Below, piece after piece: positions 7,828 through 15,225 of a stretch of DNA of 49,947 nucleotides (within the stretch, counting starts at the first letter, position 1; each line of letters opens with the position of its first letter). Both the position numbers and the translations under genes were made by a program. Origin of the DNA: JANXQG01 sp037147235 (GTDB taxonomy: Bacteria; Planctomycetota; Planctomycetia; Pirellulales; Thermoguttaceae). The notes beneath the pieces are model-generated. The model had not been told where the DNA came from, did no database searches, and saw nothing but the letters and a program-made list of their open reading frames with translations. The DNA lies in NCBI GenBank assembly GCA_037147235.1, contig JBAWVO010000007.1, positions 1-49,947 of the forward strand, in the 5' to 3' direction.

Positions 7828-8958
7828 TTAAGGTTTTGTAAGGACTTGGGGCGAAATCGATGATTCGGATGACTTTTTGTCACCGGCTGCGCTCCGGCAG
7901 CACCCGATCCGACATTCAAGCGGCGACGGCCCATCGGGTGACGGGCCATCGGGACCTAGTGCCCGTCGTGGGCTGCCCGGACTCGTCCGCTCGATGATCA
8001 ACTCCCGAATCATCTGCACGAACCGCGGATGCAGTCCAGGCGTCTCCGCGCGAATCATCGTGAGATTTAATTTTTCGCATAGCTCTTGAGTCTCGACGTC
8101 GAGGTCAAAAATAACCTCGATATGCTCGTGGAGGAATCCGATCGGCACGATCACGACTTCACGAGCATCACCCTTTGCAGCGATCGCTCGAACCGCCGAT
8201 TCGACGTTCGGCTCCAGCCAAGGTTGCGATGGAGGGCCGCTACGGCTCTGGAAAGCCAGTTGCCAGTTCGAGTAGGGAACCGCATCGGCGACAAGTCGGC
8301 ACGCCTCGTGAAGCTGCGCTTCGTAGGGGCCTAAATTGGCCATGGCAACCGGAATACTGTGGGCCGTGAAGACCAAGGCAGCCTTTTGTCGGCGGTCATC
8401 CGGCACCTTGCTTAGCGCGGCATGAACTCGATCTACCACGGACTCGATGAAACCCGGGTGGTTGTAGAAGCGGCGAATCACGTCGATTTGCGGGGCATTA
8501 GCACCGACTTCCTGCCGTGTACGTGCGATGTCTTCGCGATATTGCCGACAGCCCGAATAGGAACCGAAGGCCGAGGTCACGAAGGCCAAGGCGTGCTTGA
8601 CGCCGTCGTCGGCCATCTGTTGCACGACATCGGTCAGCATGGGGTGCCAGTTTCGGTTTCCCCAATAGATGGGCAGGTGCGGCCCCTGGACATTCAGCTC
8701 TTGCACCAGTTTTGCCAACAGGGCACGGATCTCCGCATTCAGCGGACTAACTCCGCCGAACCGCTCGTAGTGTTCGGCAACTTTCAGCAATCGATCGCGG
8801 GGAATATCCCGCCCGCGGGTCACGTTTTCCAGAAACGGTAGAACGTCCTCGGGGCCTTCCGGACCACCGAAAGAGACGATGAGGAGGGCATCGTAGGCAA
8901 GGGAGTGGTTCTCGGTAGATGAGGAGGGATATGGCGGCTGGAAGGAGGGAGTAGTCAT
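7828..8958 (-). CDS. hemH: Ferrochelatase (protoporphyrin or coproporphyrin type)
   Basis: 376 residues. It inserts Fe(II) into a porphyrin in the last stages of heme synthesis. The N-terminal ALLIVSFGGPEGPEDVLPFL is the class signature. The metal-site residues His200 (TAHSIP) and Glu281 (HEHIEVIFDLD) are present. The segment TSAFGSYSGCRQYREDI resembles the coproporphyrin ferrochelatase branch, so the substrate may be coproporphyrin III. The conserved fold ends near residue 325. The last 50 residues are an odd extension encoded by repeat-like DNA (GPDGPSPDGPSP from a duplicated GGCCCATCGGG-type unit at about 7920-7955). There is no [2Fe-2S] Cys cluster and no membrane anchor. It faces the antitoxin gene divergently. 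Confidence 0.93.
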   Translation of the reverse strand: MTTPSFQPPYPSSSTENHSLAYDALLIVSFGGPEGPEDVLPFLENVTRGRDIPRDRLLKVAEHYERFGGVSPLNAEIRALLAKLVQELNVQGPHLPIYWGNRNWHPMLTDVVQQMADDGVKHALAFVTSAFGSYSGCRQYREDIARTRQEVGANAPQIDVIRRFYNHPGFIESVVDRVHAALSKVPDDRRQKAALVFTAHSIPVAMANLGPYEAQLHEACRLVADAVPYSNWQLAFQSRSGPPSQPWLEPNVESAVRAIAAKGDAREVVIVPIGFLHEHIEVIFDLDVETQELCEKLNLTMIRAETPGLHPRFVQMIRELIIERTSPGSPRRALGPDGPSPDGPSPLECRIGCCRSAAGDKKSSESSISPQVLTKP

Positions 8959-9012
8959 GGTGGCGGAAGCTCAGCTAGTTGGTGAATTGACATGATGCGG
9001 GAAACATCCGAT

Positions 9013-9040
9013 AATGTACGTAGAGAACACAATGTACATT
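9013..9040. promoter_or_regulatory. Candidate operator of the antitoxin gene
   Basis: AATGTACATT at 9031-9040 is a perfect 10-bp palindrome. A matching half (AATGTAC) lies 18 bases upstream at 9013-9019. Both lie just before the Shine-Dalgarno (GGAG, 9045-9048) of the Phd/YefM-type antitoxin. Antitoxins of this class bind such palindromes to repress themselves. The role is inferred. Confidence 0.45.
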
Positions 9041-9057
9041 TATTGGAGAAAACCGCG

Positions 9058-9300
9058 ATGGAAATGAGCATGGTGGAAGTGCGGGGCAACCTAGCGGAGG
9101 TTATCAACCGCGTGGCATATTCCGGCGAGCGGGTGGTGTTGAAGCGTCATAGCAAGGGCGTGGTCGCGATGGTGTCGATGGAAGACTTGAAGCTGTTGGA
9201 GGAGTTGGAGGATCGGGCGGACGTGAGGGCGGCCCAAAAAGCCCGCAAGGAAAAGGGGGGCGTTACCCTGGCTCAATACCGCAAGAAACACGGTCTGTAA
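9058..9300 (+). CDS. Type II antitoxin, Phd/YefM family
   Basis: 80 residues from ATG 9058, which has GGAG nine bases upstream; in-frame starts further 5' lack an RBS. The N-terminus MVEVRGNLAEVINRVAYSGE followed by VVLKRHSKGVVAMVSMEDL is the Phd/YefM fold: a DNA-binding N-terminal domain followed by a toxin-neutralising C-terminal helix (LEELEDRADVRAAQKARKEK). These antitoxins repress their own promoter and bind a RelE/Doc-type toxin. The partner toxin here survives only as a 3' scrap directly downstream, so this is an orphan antitoxin. It could still act as a regulator or neutralise toxins made elsewhere. Confidence 0.85.
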   Translation: MEMSMVEVRGNLAEVINRVAYSGERVVLKRHSKGVVAMVSMEDLKLLEELEDRADVRAAQKARKEKGGVTLAQYRKKHGL

Positions 9301-9305
9301 GCTGT

Positions 9306-9371
9306 CATGATGACCGATTGATCGTGCTGGTGTTGCGGGTAGCACACCGTAAAGACGTATACCGAGGATGA
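9306..9371 (+). pseudogene. 3' remnant of a RelE/ParE-superfamily toxin
   Basis: Directly after the antitoxin stop, one frame reads HDDRLIVLVLRVAHRKDVYR and then G-stop (TGA 9369-9371). This matches the C-terminal beta strands of RelE/ParE toxins, which typically end 'V..RVGHRR.VYR'. There is no start codon, and the first two thirds of the toxin are missing, so a deletion removed it while sparing the antitoxin. The match is from memory of the family, but the motif order and the position are what a phd-relE locus predicts. Confidence 0.75.
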
Positions 9372-9514
9372 CGGAGTTGCAGAATTGCACGCAGCAACCG
9401 TCAGCAAGCCCTCGCAACGGTGGGTAAGCAAAGCGGGCTGAGTACGGTTTTTCCGACGTTTACGAAGGGATGCTGGTGGTTACAACTTCTTATGTTGCAA
9501 CACTTTGGAAAAAG

Positions 9515-9588
9515 TGACCCCGATGGGATTTGAACCCATGTTCCGGCCTTGAAAGGGCCGTGTCCTAACCTGGTTAGACGACGGGGCC
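9515..9588 (-). tRNA. tRNA-Glu (anticodon TTC)
   Basis: Read on the minus strand, a 7-bp acceptor stem (GGCCCCG with CGGGGTC, one G-T pair) is followed by a D arm containing CTAACCAGGTTAG. The anticodon stem CGGCC/GGCCG carries the loop CTTTCAA, giving anticodon TTC, and the T arm contains GTTCAAATC. The discriminator base is A and CCA is not encoded. It stands alone, with no tRNA neighbours. Confidence 0.95.
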
Positions 9589-9698
9589 GCATTGTATATA
9601 ACTCTAGGCGGCCGATAAGACGACACGTTCAATATCGTAGTGGAAATTTTATACCATGCGGGGGGAGGTTGCGTCAAGGGGGGCAACGCGAAGTTGTT

Positions 9699-11498
9699 CT
9701 AGCCTCGCTTTTTATACACCGGCAAAAACCGGTAGTAAACCTCCAGGCACATTGCCCCCAGGGCCGTGCTGTAAATTCGGCCGCCATAGCCGCCCCAGAC
9801 GGAATCGGGATCCCAGGAGCCGGCCAGCGGGCCTTCCTTATTTTGCAGGCCCACCAACTGGGTGGCGACTGCCGTGTTCCACCGCTGCCAACCATCGCCC
9901 TGAAAGTGATGCATGACGAGCGTGCCATAGTACCAGTAATAGAAGTTGGTTCGCCCAACGCCCGGTGGGGCACTGAGCAGATAGTTGGCCGCCTCGTCGC
10001 AGGCTGGATGCTCGCGGGAGAGGCCGAGGAACTGCCAGCAGAGCATCGCCTCGGCGGTCATCGTGCGGTTGGGGGGTTCCAGCGGCCGATAGGACGCCAG
10101 GCCGCCATTGCCGTGGGATGCTACGGATTGCAAGTAACGGATGATGCCCTGCCGCGTTGTCTCCGGCATGGGGATTCCCGCCGTCTCGGCACTCCGTAGG
10201 GCCATGAACTGCCAGCCGAGCTGGCTGGTGTCGCCGGCGTCGTGGGGCTTGTAACGCCAGCCGCCGCCGTAAGGATCTTGGGCGGCGATCGTGTAATTAA
10301 TGGCCCTGCGAAGCGGCTGCTCCAGCCGCCGTTCGCCCGTCATGCCATAAGCCTCGCCTAGGGCGAAAGTGGCAATCGCATGGCAGTACATGGCGGCATA
10401 GTGATCGGCCGATCCTGACAGGCAGCCTTGGGCATCCTGGGATTGCAGGAGGAAGTTCAGGCCGTGGCGGACATTTTCCGGATAAGCACCACGGAGGTGC
10501 GTATTGCCGGCACCGAGCATTGCCAGCAGGGCTAGGCCGGTCATGCCGGTATCGGCGTCGGCTCCGGCGTTGGGGCGGCTTCGACCATCAGGTGTGGTCT
10601 CGCGGCCGGCCCCGTTGCGGCGGGCTTCCCAGCGGCCATCTTCGCTTTGATTCGCGGCCAACCATTGGAGGGCGGCAAGAACGGCGGCCTCGGTTTCCTT
10701 GCTGCCGCCACCAGCCAGGGCCGCGCCGACGTGATCGCCCGTCACACGGAGTTTATACGTCTCCGGCATCGGCTTTGACCCAACAGGCATGGCCGATTCC
10801 GCTGCCATGCTGGCAGCACTGGAGGCATTTGCTGGCACTGGCGATGTGGTAGTCTTCGCCTCGTTTGTCGGAGTTGGCATCGAGGCTGGGGCGGGCGGCG
10901 CGGAAGTCAGCGTTGTAACTACCTTATTCAATTCGTCGGCATGGGCCGTGCTGAAGTCTCGCAAATACTTCCCTGCCGCTTCGGCCACCTGCCACCCGGA
11001 AGCCGCGGAGGCCGTGATCGCTAATTGTTTCAGTGCTTGTGTCGCCGCTTGCGGCTTCGCGACAGTTTCCACAACCGACGGCTTTTTGGATGCGGGTAGA
11101 TCGGCAATCTTCTTCACCGCGGCGCGATCTTTGTCCGCTGGAATTGCTGCCAGCGGAGGGTTTTTCGTGGCTGCGGAGCTGGCCGTGGGGTCGGATCCGG
11201 CGGTCTGGCCATGCTCTGCGCCCGGCGGGCCGTCAACCAGCGCAATGCGGACGAACTGTTCTCGCGGGGCCGGGCAGAAGCTGGCAATCTGTACGGTTGC
11301 GGCATAACCGGTCAATAGGGCATGGGCAAGAAACGAAAGCAGTACGCATTTCTCGAGCGAGTGAATGTGTCCCCAGCGAGTCCATAGGAGTACGACCAGC
11401 GTAATCGAAAAAGCGATTGCGCCGACCAGCAGGAAGAGCATGAACCGGTCAAGGCTGCACAGGAGGGGCCAGAGGTGGTCGATTCCCAATGCTCCCAT
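9699..11498 (-). CDS. Membrane-anchored squalene-cyclase/prenyltransferase-fold repeat protein
   Basis: 599 residues. The N-terminus has two membrane segments (MLFLLVGAIAFSITLVVLLW at about 19-38, then LLSFLAHALLTGYAATVQIA). A long Ala/Pro/Ser-rich linker to about residue 255 follows. The C-terminal half is an alpha/alpha-barrel of the terpene-cyclase/prenyltransferase type: ALQWLAANQSEDGRWEA, LNFLLQSQDAQGCL, RAINYTIAAQDPYGGGWRY and TNFYYWYYGTL. The DxDD motif of true squalene-hopene cyclase is not evident, so enzymatic cyclisation is unlikely. Related planctomycete proteins are of unknown function. It is the third gene of an ExbB-ExbD operon (19-base gap), suggesting it is energised by or signals with the proton channel at the inner membrane. 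Confidence 0.8.
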   Translation of the reverse strand: MGALGIDHLWPLLCSLDRFMLFLLVGAIAFSITLVVLLWTRWGHIHSLEKCVLLSFLAHALLTGYAATVQIASFCPAPREQFVRIALVDGPPGAEHGQTAGSDPTASSAATKNPPLAAIPADKDRAAVKKIADLPASKKPSVVETVAKPQAATQALKQLAITASAASGWQVAEAAGKYLRDFSTAHADELNKVVTTLTSAPPAPASMPTPTNEAKTTTSPVPANASSAASMAAESAMPVGSKPMPETYKLRVTGDHVGAALAGGGSKETEAAVLAALQWLAANQSEDGRWEARRNGAGRETTPDGRSRPNAGADADTGMTGLALLAMLGAGNTHLRGAYPENVRHGLNFLLQSQDAQGCLSGSADHYAAMYCHAIATFALGEAYGMTGERRLEQPLRRAINYTIAAQDPYGGGWRYKPHDAGDTSQLGWQFMALRSAETAGIPMPETTRQGIIRYLQSVASHGNGGLASYRPLEPPNRTMTAEAMLCWQFLGLSREHPACDEAANYLLSAPPGVGRTNFYYWYYGTLVMHHFQGDGWQRWNTAVATQLVGLQNKEGPLAGSWDPDSVWGGYGGRIYSTALGAMCLEVYYRFLPVYKKRG

Positions 11499-11517
11499 GG
11501 GTGTTCTATTTCCGCAG

Positions 11518-11937
11518 TTATTTCCGCGTGGGCGTGAGTCGTACGGAGACCGCCAGATCGCTGACGCCAGCCTGTTTGCAGGCGTTCAACACGTCGGCCA
11601 CTTGCTGGAGTTCGCCATGACCGTCGCCGCGCACCAGCACGCCCAGCGTTTTCGATTGACTTCGAGCCGAAGCCAGTCGGGCGGTCAGTTCCGGAAGCGT
11701 TACGGATGCCTGATCGAGTGTGATCGAGCCGTCGCGATAGACGTTAATGGTTTTTTGCTGGGCGGCTCCCGCCAGTTTGCCCTGATCGGTAACCTGCGGC
11801 AACTGCAAACTAATCTGTCGCTCATCGTCCAAGAACTTAGTATTCAGGACAAAGAAGATGATCAAAAGGAACATGACGTCCAGCATGGCCGTCAGGTTCA
11901 ACACGGGCTGTTCGTCGGGATGGGTTTTTAACGGCAT
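11518..11937 (-). CDS. exbD: ExbD/TolR family biopolymer transport protein
   Basis: 139 residues. One N-terminal membrane helix (PVLNLTAMLDVMFLLIIFFV) carries the conserved Asp that takes part in proton translocation (TAMLDVMF). A periplasmic domain with the TolR/ExbD pattern follows (VYRDGSITLDQ, VLVRGDGHGELQQVADVL). With the upstream ExbB/TolQ homologue it would form a pmf-driven motor. No TonB or TonB-dependent receptor lies nearby; the third gene is a cyclase-fold protein instead. It lies 28 bases after exbB. Confidence 0.9.
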   Translation of the reverse strand: MPLKTHPDEQPVLNLTAMLDVMFLLIIFFVLNTKFLDDERQISLQLPQVTDQGKLAGAAQQKTINVYRDGSITLDQASVTLPELTARLASARSQSKTLGVLVRGDGHGELQQVADVLNACKQAGVSDLAVSVRLTPTRK

Positions 11938-11965
11938 GGCAAAGACTTGTCATTCAAATTTGGGG

Positions 11966-12814
11966 CTAAGCGGCTTCTCGTGTGGGCGGTCGCCGTGTTT
12001 TGTTCTGCCGTGCGGAACGGTTTTGCAACTCCTCGGCCGAAATCAGATTCACGATTTCCTGTGAAGCTTCATCGATATCCATGATCAGCCGATCGACGCG
12101 GCTGAGGAAGACGACGTAAAAAATTGAGGCGGGAATGGCCACGGCCAGCCCGCCGGCCGTGTTCAGGAGTGCCTTGGCGATGCCGCCGGCCAGCAGTTCG
12201 GCCCGACCCAGAGCATCATGTGAGGCGATGGCATTGAAGGTTTCGATCATTCCCAGCACGGTTCCCATCAATCCCAGGAGCGGCCCGACGTTGGCCACGC
12301 CGTAGAACACGCGGAGATAACGTCGCAGATGGTTGGCTGCGCGTTCGCCGCTGTCGATGGCTGCCTGTTCGACCTCGACGCTCGGCCGGCCCCACTTACG
12401 AACTGCCCCGGCAAAGACCTGGGCGATTGGGCTGCCGTTCTTTTCGCATAGTTCCATGGCCTGGGAACGGTCGATCTCGCCGCTGCCGATTTGTTCCAGG
12501 AGTCGCGTGACGAAGGGTTTGGGAATCACCCGGCTGCGGCGGAGATTGATCGCTCGCTCCAGGACGAAGGTGATCACCAGCAGCGAACATCCGGCCAGGG
12601 CAATCATCAGCGGGCCGCCGTCGGTGAGTACCTTGGCCAAGTTGCGGGTGGAAATGGGAACCGGCACGGGCGGCAGGGTGTCGTTATTTGCGGCAATCGG
12701 TTCGGGCGAGGCAGGCTCGGGACTTTCCACGGCAGCAGCGATACTCGTTCCAAGGAGAACCAGCGTCATCGCAACGAACATGCCCAGTTTGTGCCCAGCC
12801 CCGACAGAGTTCAT
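11966..12814 (-). CDS. exbB: MotA/TolQ/ExbB proton channel family protein
   Basis: 282 residues. A signal-like N-terminus is followed by a Pro-rich periplasmic stretch. The first membrane helix is at about 68-85 (PLMIALAGCSLLVITFVLE), then comes a cytoplasmic loop, and two helices of the channel (GVANVGPLLGLMGTVLGMIE and the AKALLNTAGGLAVAIPASIFY region) carry the family's conserved Gly/Thr pattern. It is the first gene of the three-gene operon. A leading periplasmic extension before the first helix is common in planctomycete and proteobacterial variants. Confidence 0.9.
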   Translation of the reverse strand: MNSVGAGHKLGMFVAMTLVLLGTSIAAAVESPEPASPEPIAANNDTLPPVPVPISTRNLAKVLTDGGPLMIALAGCSLLVITFVLERAINLRRSRVIPKPFVTRLLEQIGSGEIDRSQAMELCEKNGSPIAQVFAGAVRKWGRPSVEVEQAAIDSGERAANHLRRYLRVFYGVANVGPLLGLMGTVLGMIETFNAIASHDALGRAELLAGGIAKALLNTAGGLAVAIPASIFYVVFLSRVDRLIMDIDEASQEIVNLISAEELQNRSARQNKTRRPPTREAA

Positions 12815-12992
12815 CCAGATTGCCGATCTTAACCGAGTTGCAACGAATTTCCCCTACATCATTTTCGTACTGCGGACCGGCCCACGGTGAGGGAAAAACT
12901 AGGACAGCAATGCGACAAACCCCAGTTATCGCGATCCATCTGGTTCGCGACACCTGGGGTTGCGTTCCCTCGGTATCCATCCAAGAACAACT

Positions 12993-13016
12993 TGTGGTGC
13001 AGGCGTCTCGCCTGCC
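12993..13016. repeat. GTGGTGCAGGCGTCTCGCCTGCC repeat (single arm)
   Basis: A 24-base repeat with an internal palindrome (GCAGGCGTCTCGCCTGC). It matches, with one base changed, the inner arm of the large inverted repeat at 21451-21574. It lies in the 267-bp gap between exbB and the lipoprotein gene, where I see no gene. Confidence 0.7.
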
Positions 13017-13081
13017 TAAGCAGCCGGGACGGCCGCACCCCAAGAACACGAAGAGATATTTAATTCGGTTCCGGCAGTCGG

Positions 13082-13672
13082 TTACCTCGGTGGAGGATTT
13101 GGGTAGCCTGTACCCGGTCCAGGATTCACGTTGCCCACCATGTGCAGGTGGTCGTGATCGATATTGATCACTTCCTGACAATCCTCATCGGTGGTTGTAT
13201 AAGGAACCGGCCAGCCGACGTGGGTGATCTCGGTGAAGTAGACGATACACTTGAAGTGGGCGTGGTGGAGCTGTACGGGGCCCATCAACGGCATCACGCG
13301 AGGTGGATCGACGCTGTTCTGGGTCGACTCGACGACGATGCGGACGTGGTTCCGCTGCACTTCGTGCAACAAGGGGATTCCACCCTGCACCGGTCTGGCT
13401 TTTTCGAGCTGCCGCATGACTTCGTCTTCCGAAGGAGCGTCAACGATTTCCGGTGCCCCGGCCTGTAACGGACCGAGAATAGGTACACGATCGTAGCGCT
13501 TGTGATTCCAGAAGGCGTCTTCTTCCTTCTTCTGGAAATAGGGCGAAATGGGAATCGGATAGCCCAAGGCACCCAGGTTCGGGCCAAAAACAACGGGCCC
13601 GCAACCGGTTGACGATAAAAGCACGGCTGCCAACAGGAATCCGGTCGCAATATATGCAGATTTCTTGCCCAT
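13082..13672 (-). CDS. Predicted lipoprotein of unknown function
   Basis: 196 residues. The N-terminus MGKKSAYIATGFLLAAVLLS followed by STGC is a lipoprotein signal peptide with a lipobox Cys at residue 24. The mature part is Pro-rich and has a well-ordered region with VQRNHVRIVVESTQNSVDPP and LHHAHFKCIVYFTE. A His-rich end (INIDHDHLHMVGN) could bind metal. The ending GYPNPPPR is low complexity. I recognise no family. It is separated from exbB by 267 bp of repeat-containing sequence, so it is probably transcribed on its own. Confidence 0.7.
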   Translation of the reverse strand: MGKKSAYIATGFLLAAVLLSSTGCGPVVFGPNLGALGYPIPISPYFQKKEEDAFWNHKRYDRVPILGPLQAGAPEIVDAPSEDEVMRQLEKARPVQGGIPLLHEVQRNHVRIVVESTQNSVDPPRVMPLMGPVQLHHAHFKCIVYFTEITHVGWPVPYTTTDEDCQEVINIDHDHLHMVGNVNPGPGTGYPNPPPR

Positions 13673-13775
13673 CGGTGGATCCTCGCAAACAAAGTAAACG
13701 GTGACACCTTTAATATCGTGTCAAAGTCTACGGAACTTGCAGGTTTTTCCGATCGTAGCGAAAGTAGCGAGAATT

Positions 13776-13837
13776 GTAGGTTGGGTTTTAGCCCGACAAG
13801 CCAGCGATTATCGGAGACGGGCTAAAGCCCATCCTAC
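13776..13837. repeat. Inverted repeat GTAGG(T/A)TGGG(T)TTTAGCCCG
   Basis: The arms GTAGGTTGGGTTTTAGCCCG and CGGGCTAAAGCCCATCCTAC are complementary with small differences around a ~22-base loop. It lies about 105 bp before apt, on the divergent side of the lipoprotein gene. Confidence 0.7.
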
Positions 13838-13941
13838 CGTCGCACCTAGAACCGGAAGATGCGTTAAAACCGCTTCCGTCACGCCGCGCAGCTCGCTATA
13901 CTGATCGTTTCCCGATAATAATTCACCGAAAGGTCCCGCGC

Positions 13942-14475
13942 ATGTCCAATGCAACTCCCCTGAATCTGGCTGACTTTATCCGCGATATTCCCGACTTCCC
14001 CAAGCCGGGGATTCTGTTTCGCGACATTACCCCTCTTCTTCAGTCGCCGGCAGCGTTTCGAGAAACGATCCGGCAGTTGGCGGAGCCGTTTCGTGGGCAG
14101 GGAATTGACTTGATCGCTGCGGCCGAAGCCCGAGGCTTCATTTTTGCCGCCCCGCTGGCCCTGGAAATCAACGCCGGGCTGATTCCCATTCGCAAGCCGG
14201 GGAAGTTGCCGGGCAAGACGCTTTCGCATACCTACGATCTTGAATATGGCACCGACACGTTGCAGATCCACGCCGATGCCATCATCCGGCCCGGCTGCAA
14301 GGTTTTGATGGTCGACGATCTGTTGGCCACCGGCGGTACGATCGCCGCCTGCTGCTCGATGATCGAGCAGGCTGGCGGAGTCGTGGTCGGCTGTGCCTTC
14401 GTGATCGAACTCGTCGGGCTGGAAGGGCGGAGACGGATTGCCCAATACCCAACAGTTAGCCTGATCCGGTATTAG
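13942..14475 (+). CDS. apt: Adenine phosphoribosyltransferase
   Basis: 177 residues. It salvages adenine with PRPP to form AMP. The PRPP-binding motif VLMVDDLLATGGT is at residues 121-133. Family landmarks are the N-terminal DIPDFPKPGILFRDITPLL and AAEARGFIFAAPLA, and RKPGKLPGKT is the flexible catalytic loop. The length matches the family. It is monocistronic and followed by a good intrinsic-terminator-like hairpin. Confidence 0.96.
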   Translation: MSNATPLNLADFIRDIPDFPKPGILFRDITPLLQSPAAFRETIRQLAEPFRGQGIDLIAAAEARGFIFAAPLALEINAGLIPIRKPGKLPGKTLSHTYDLEYGTDTLQIHADAIIRPGCKVLMVDDLLATGGTIAACCSMIEQAGGVVVGCAFVIELVGLEGRRRIAQYPTVSLIRY

Positions 14476-14497
14476 GGTTATCGGTAATTCGCAGTCT

Positions 14498-14549
14498 GGG
14501 GCAGTTTATCTGAGCGATGACAACGCATGACTGCCCCCTAAAGTTTTTT
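14498..14549 (+). terminator. Probable Rho-independent terminator of apt
   Basis: GGGGCAGT (14498-14505) pairs perfectly with ACTGCCCC (14530-14537). A run of six T follows at 14544-14549, about 70 bases after the apt stop. The loop is long (24 bases), and six bases separate the stem from the T run, so efficiency is uncertain. Confidence 0.5.
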
Positions 14550-14587
14550 GATTGATATGCAACGGAGGTAGCACGAAACCAGGGAAA

Positions 14588-14890
14588 TCAGTCCGTGGTC
14601 TTTGTTTTTCGCCACCCGCACCCCAAGTAGATCAGCCCGACCGCCAGCGTAGGCCAGAATATCTCGTTGGGTGGTAAATCACCAGTTACGACGGCGATGA
14701 ATGCCAGTCCGCTGAGGGTGAGCAAGCCACCGATCCGTTCCCATTTCCAGGCGACAATCAAACCGACCACCAGCATCAGCATACCGGCGAACAACGGTTT
14801 GGCTCGTAGAATTTGGGCAAGTGGGTCGAAGGTGTCCCCGCCCCCGAAGATAACGACGACAACGATGATGGTAAAGAGAATGGAGGCCAT
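14588..14890 (-). CDS. Small integral membrane protein, unknown function
   Basis: 100 residues with three predicted membrane helices: ILFTIIVVVVIFGGG, then PLFAGMLMLVVGLIVAWKWE, then the region LLTLSGLAFIAVVTG with FWPTLAVGLIYLGCGW. The pattern of a Gly-rich first loop (FGGGDTFDP) and a W-E-R-x-GG-LL motif after helix 2 recalls a small DUF family of bacterial membrane proteins that I cannot name with certainty. It is flanked by convergent apt and the katG remnant. Confidence 0.65.
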   Translation of the reverse strand: MASILFTIIVVVVIFGGGDTFDPLAQILRAKPLFAGMLMLVVGLIVAWKWERIGGLLTLSGLAFIAVVTGDLPPNEIFWPTLAVGLIYLGCGWRKTKTTD

Positions 14891-15067
14891 TACCGTGCCG
14901 AGGATGCGAGCGATCCCTCGAAGGACCGTTAGAATTTAGCGTTCATATTTCATGGACTTGGCCTCGTTATTTTGTCACGCCAGTGGCGGTTGCATAAAAT
15001 TACCAGCGCGTTCGCCCAGAATCGCCCTACCCCCACGGAAGACCACAACCCTCAAACCACAAAAACC

Positions 15068-15187
15068 ATGAAAGAAAATTCTCGCACCGCGAGCGAGTGC
15101 CCGGTGATGGGCGGAACGCTAGGATCCCACCGACCCACGGCGGCAGGTGCCATGACGACGAAGGACTGGTGGCCCAAGCAGTTATTT
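15068..15187 (+). pseudogene. 5' remnant of catalase-peroxidase katG
   Basis: From ATG 15068 the frame reads MKENSRTASECPVMGG, then ...GAMTTKDWWPKQL. This is the start of a KatG catalase-peroxidase, whose N-termini carry 'CP(V/F)M.G' and '(N/S).DWWPNQL'. Similarity stops at about 15187, and the frame then runs into the 3' end of the oppositely oriented trpB2. All heme-binding and catalytic residues would lie beyond the break, so this is a dead fragment. The family match is from memory. Confidence 0.7.
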
Positions 15188-15225
15188 GCATTCCGCACCC
15201 AGAGCCGGAAGAGCCTTCATCCATT

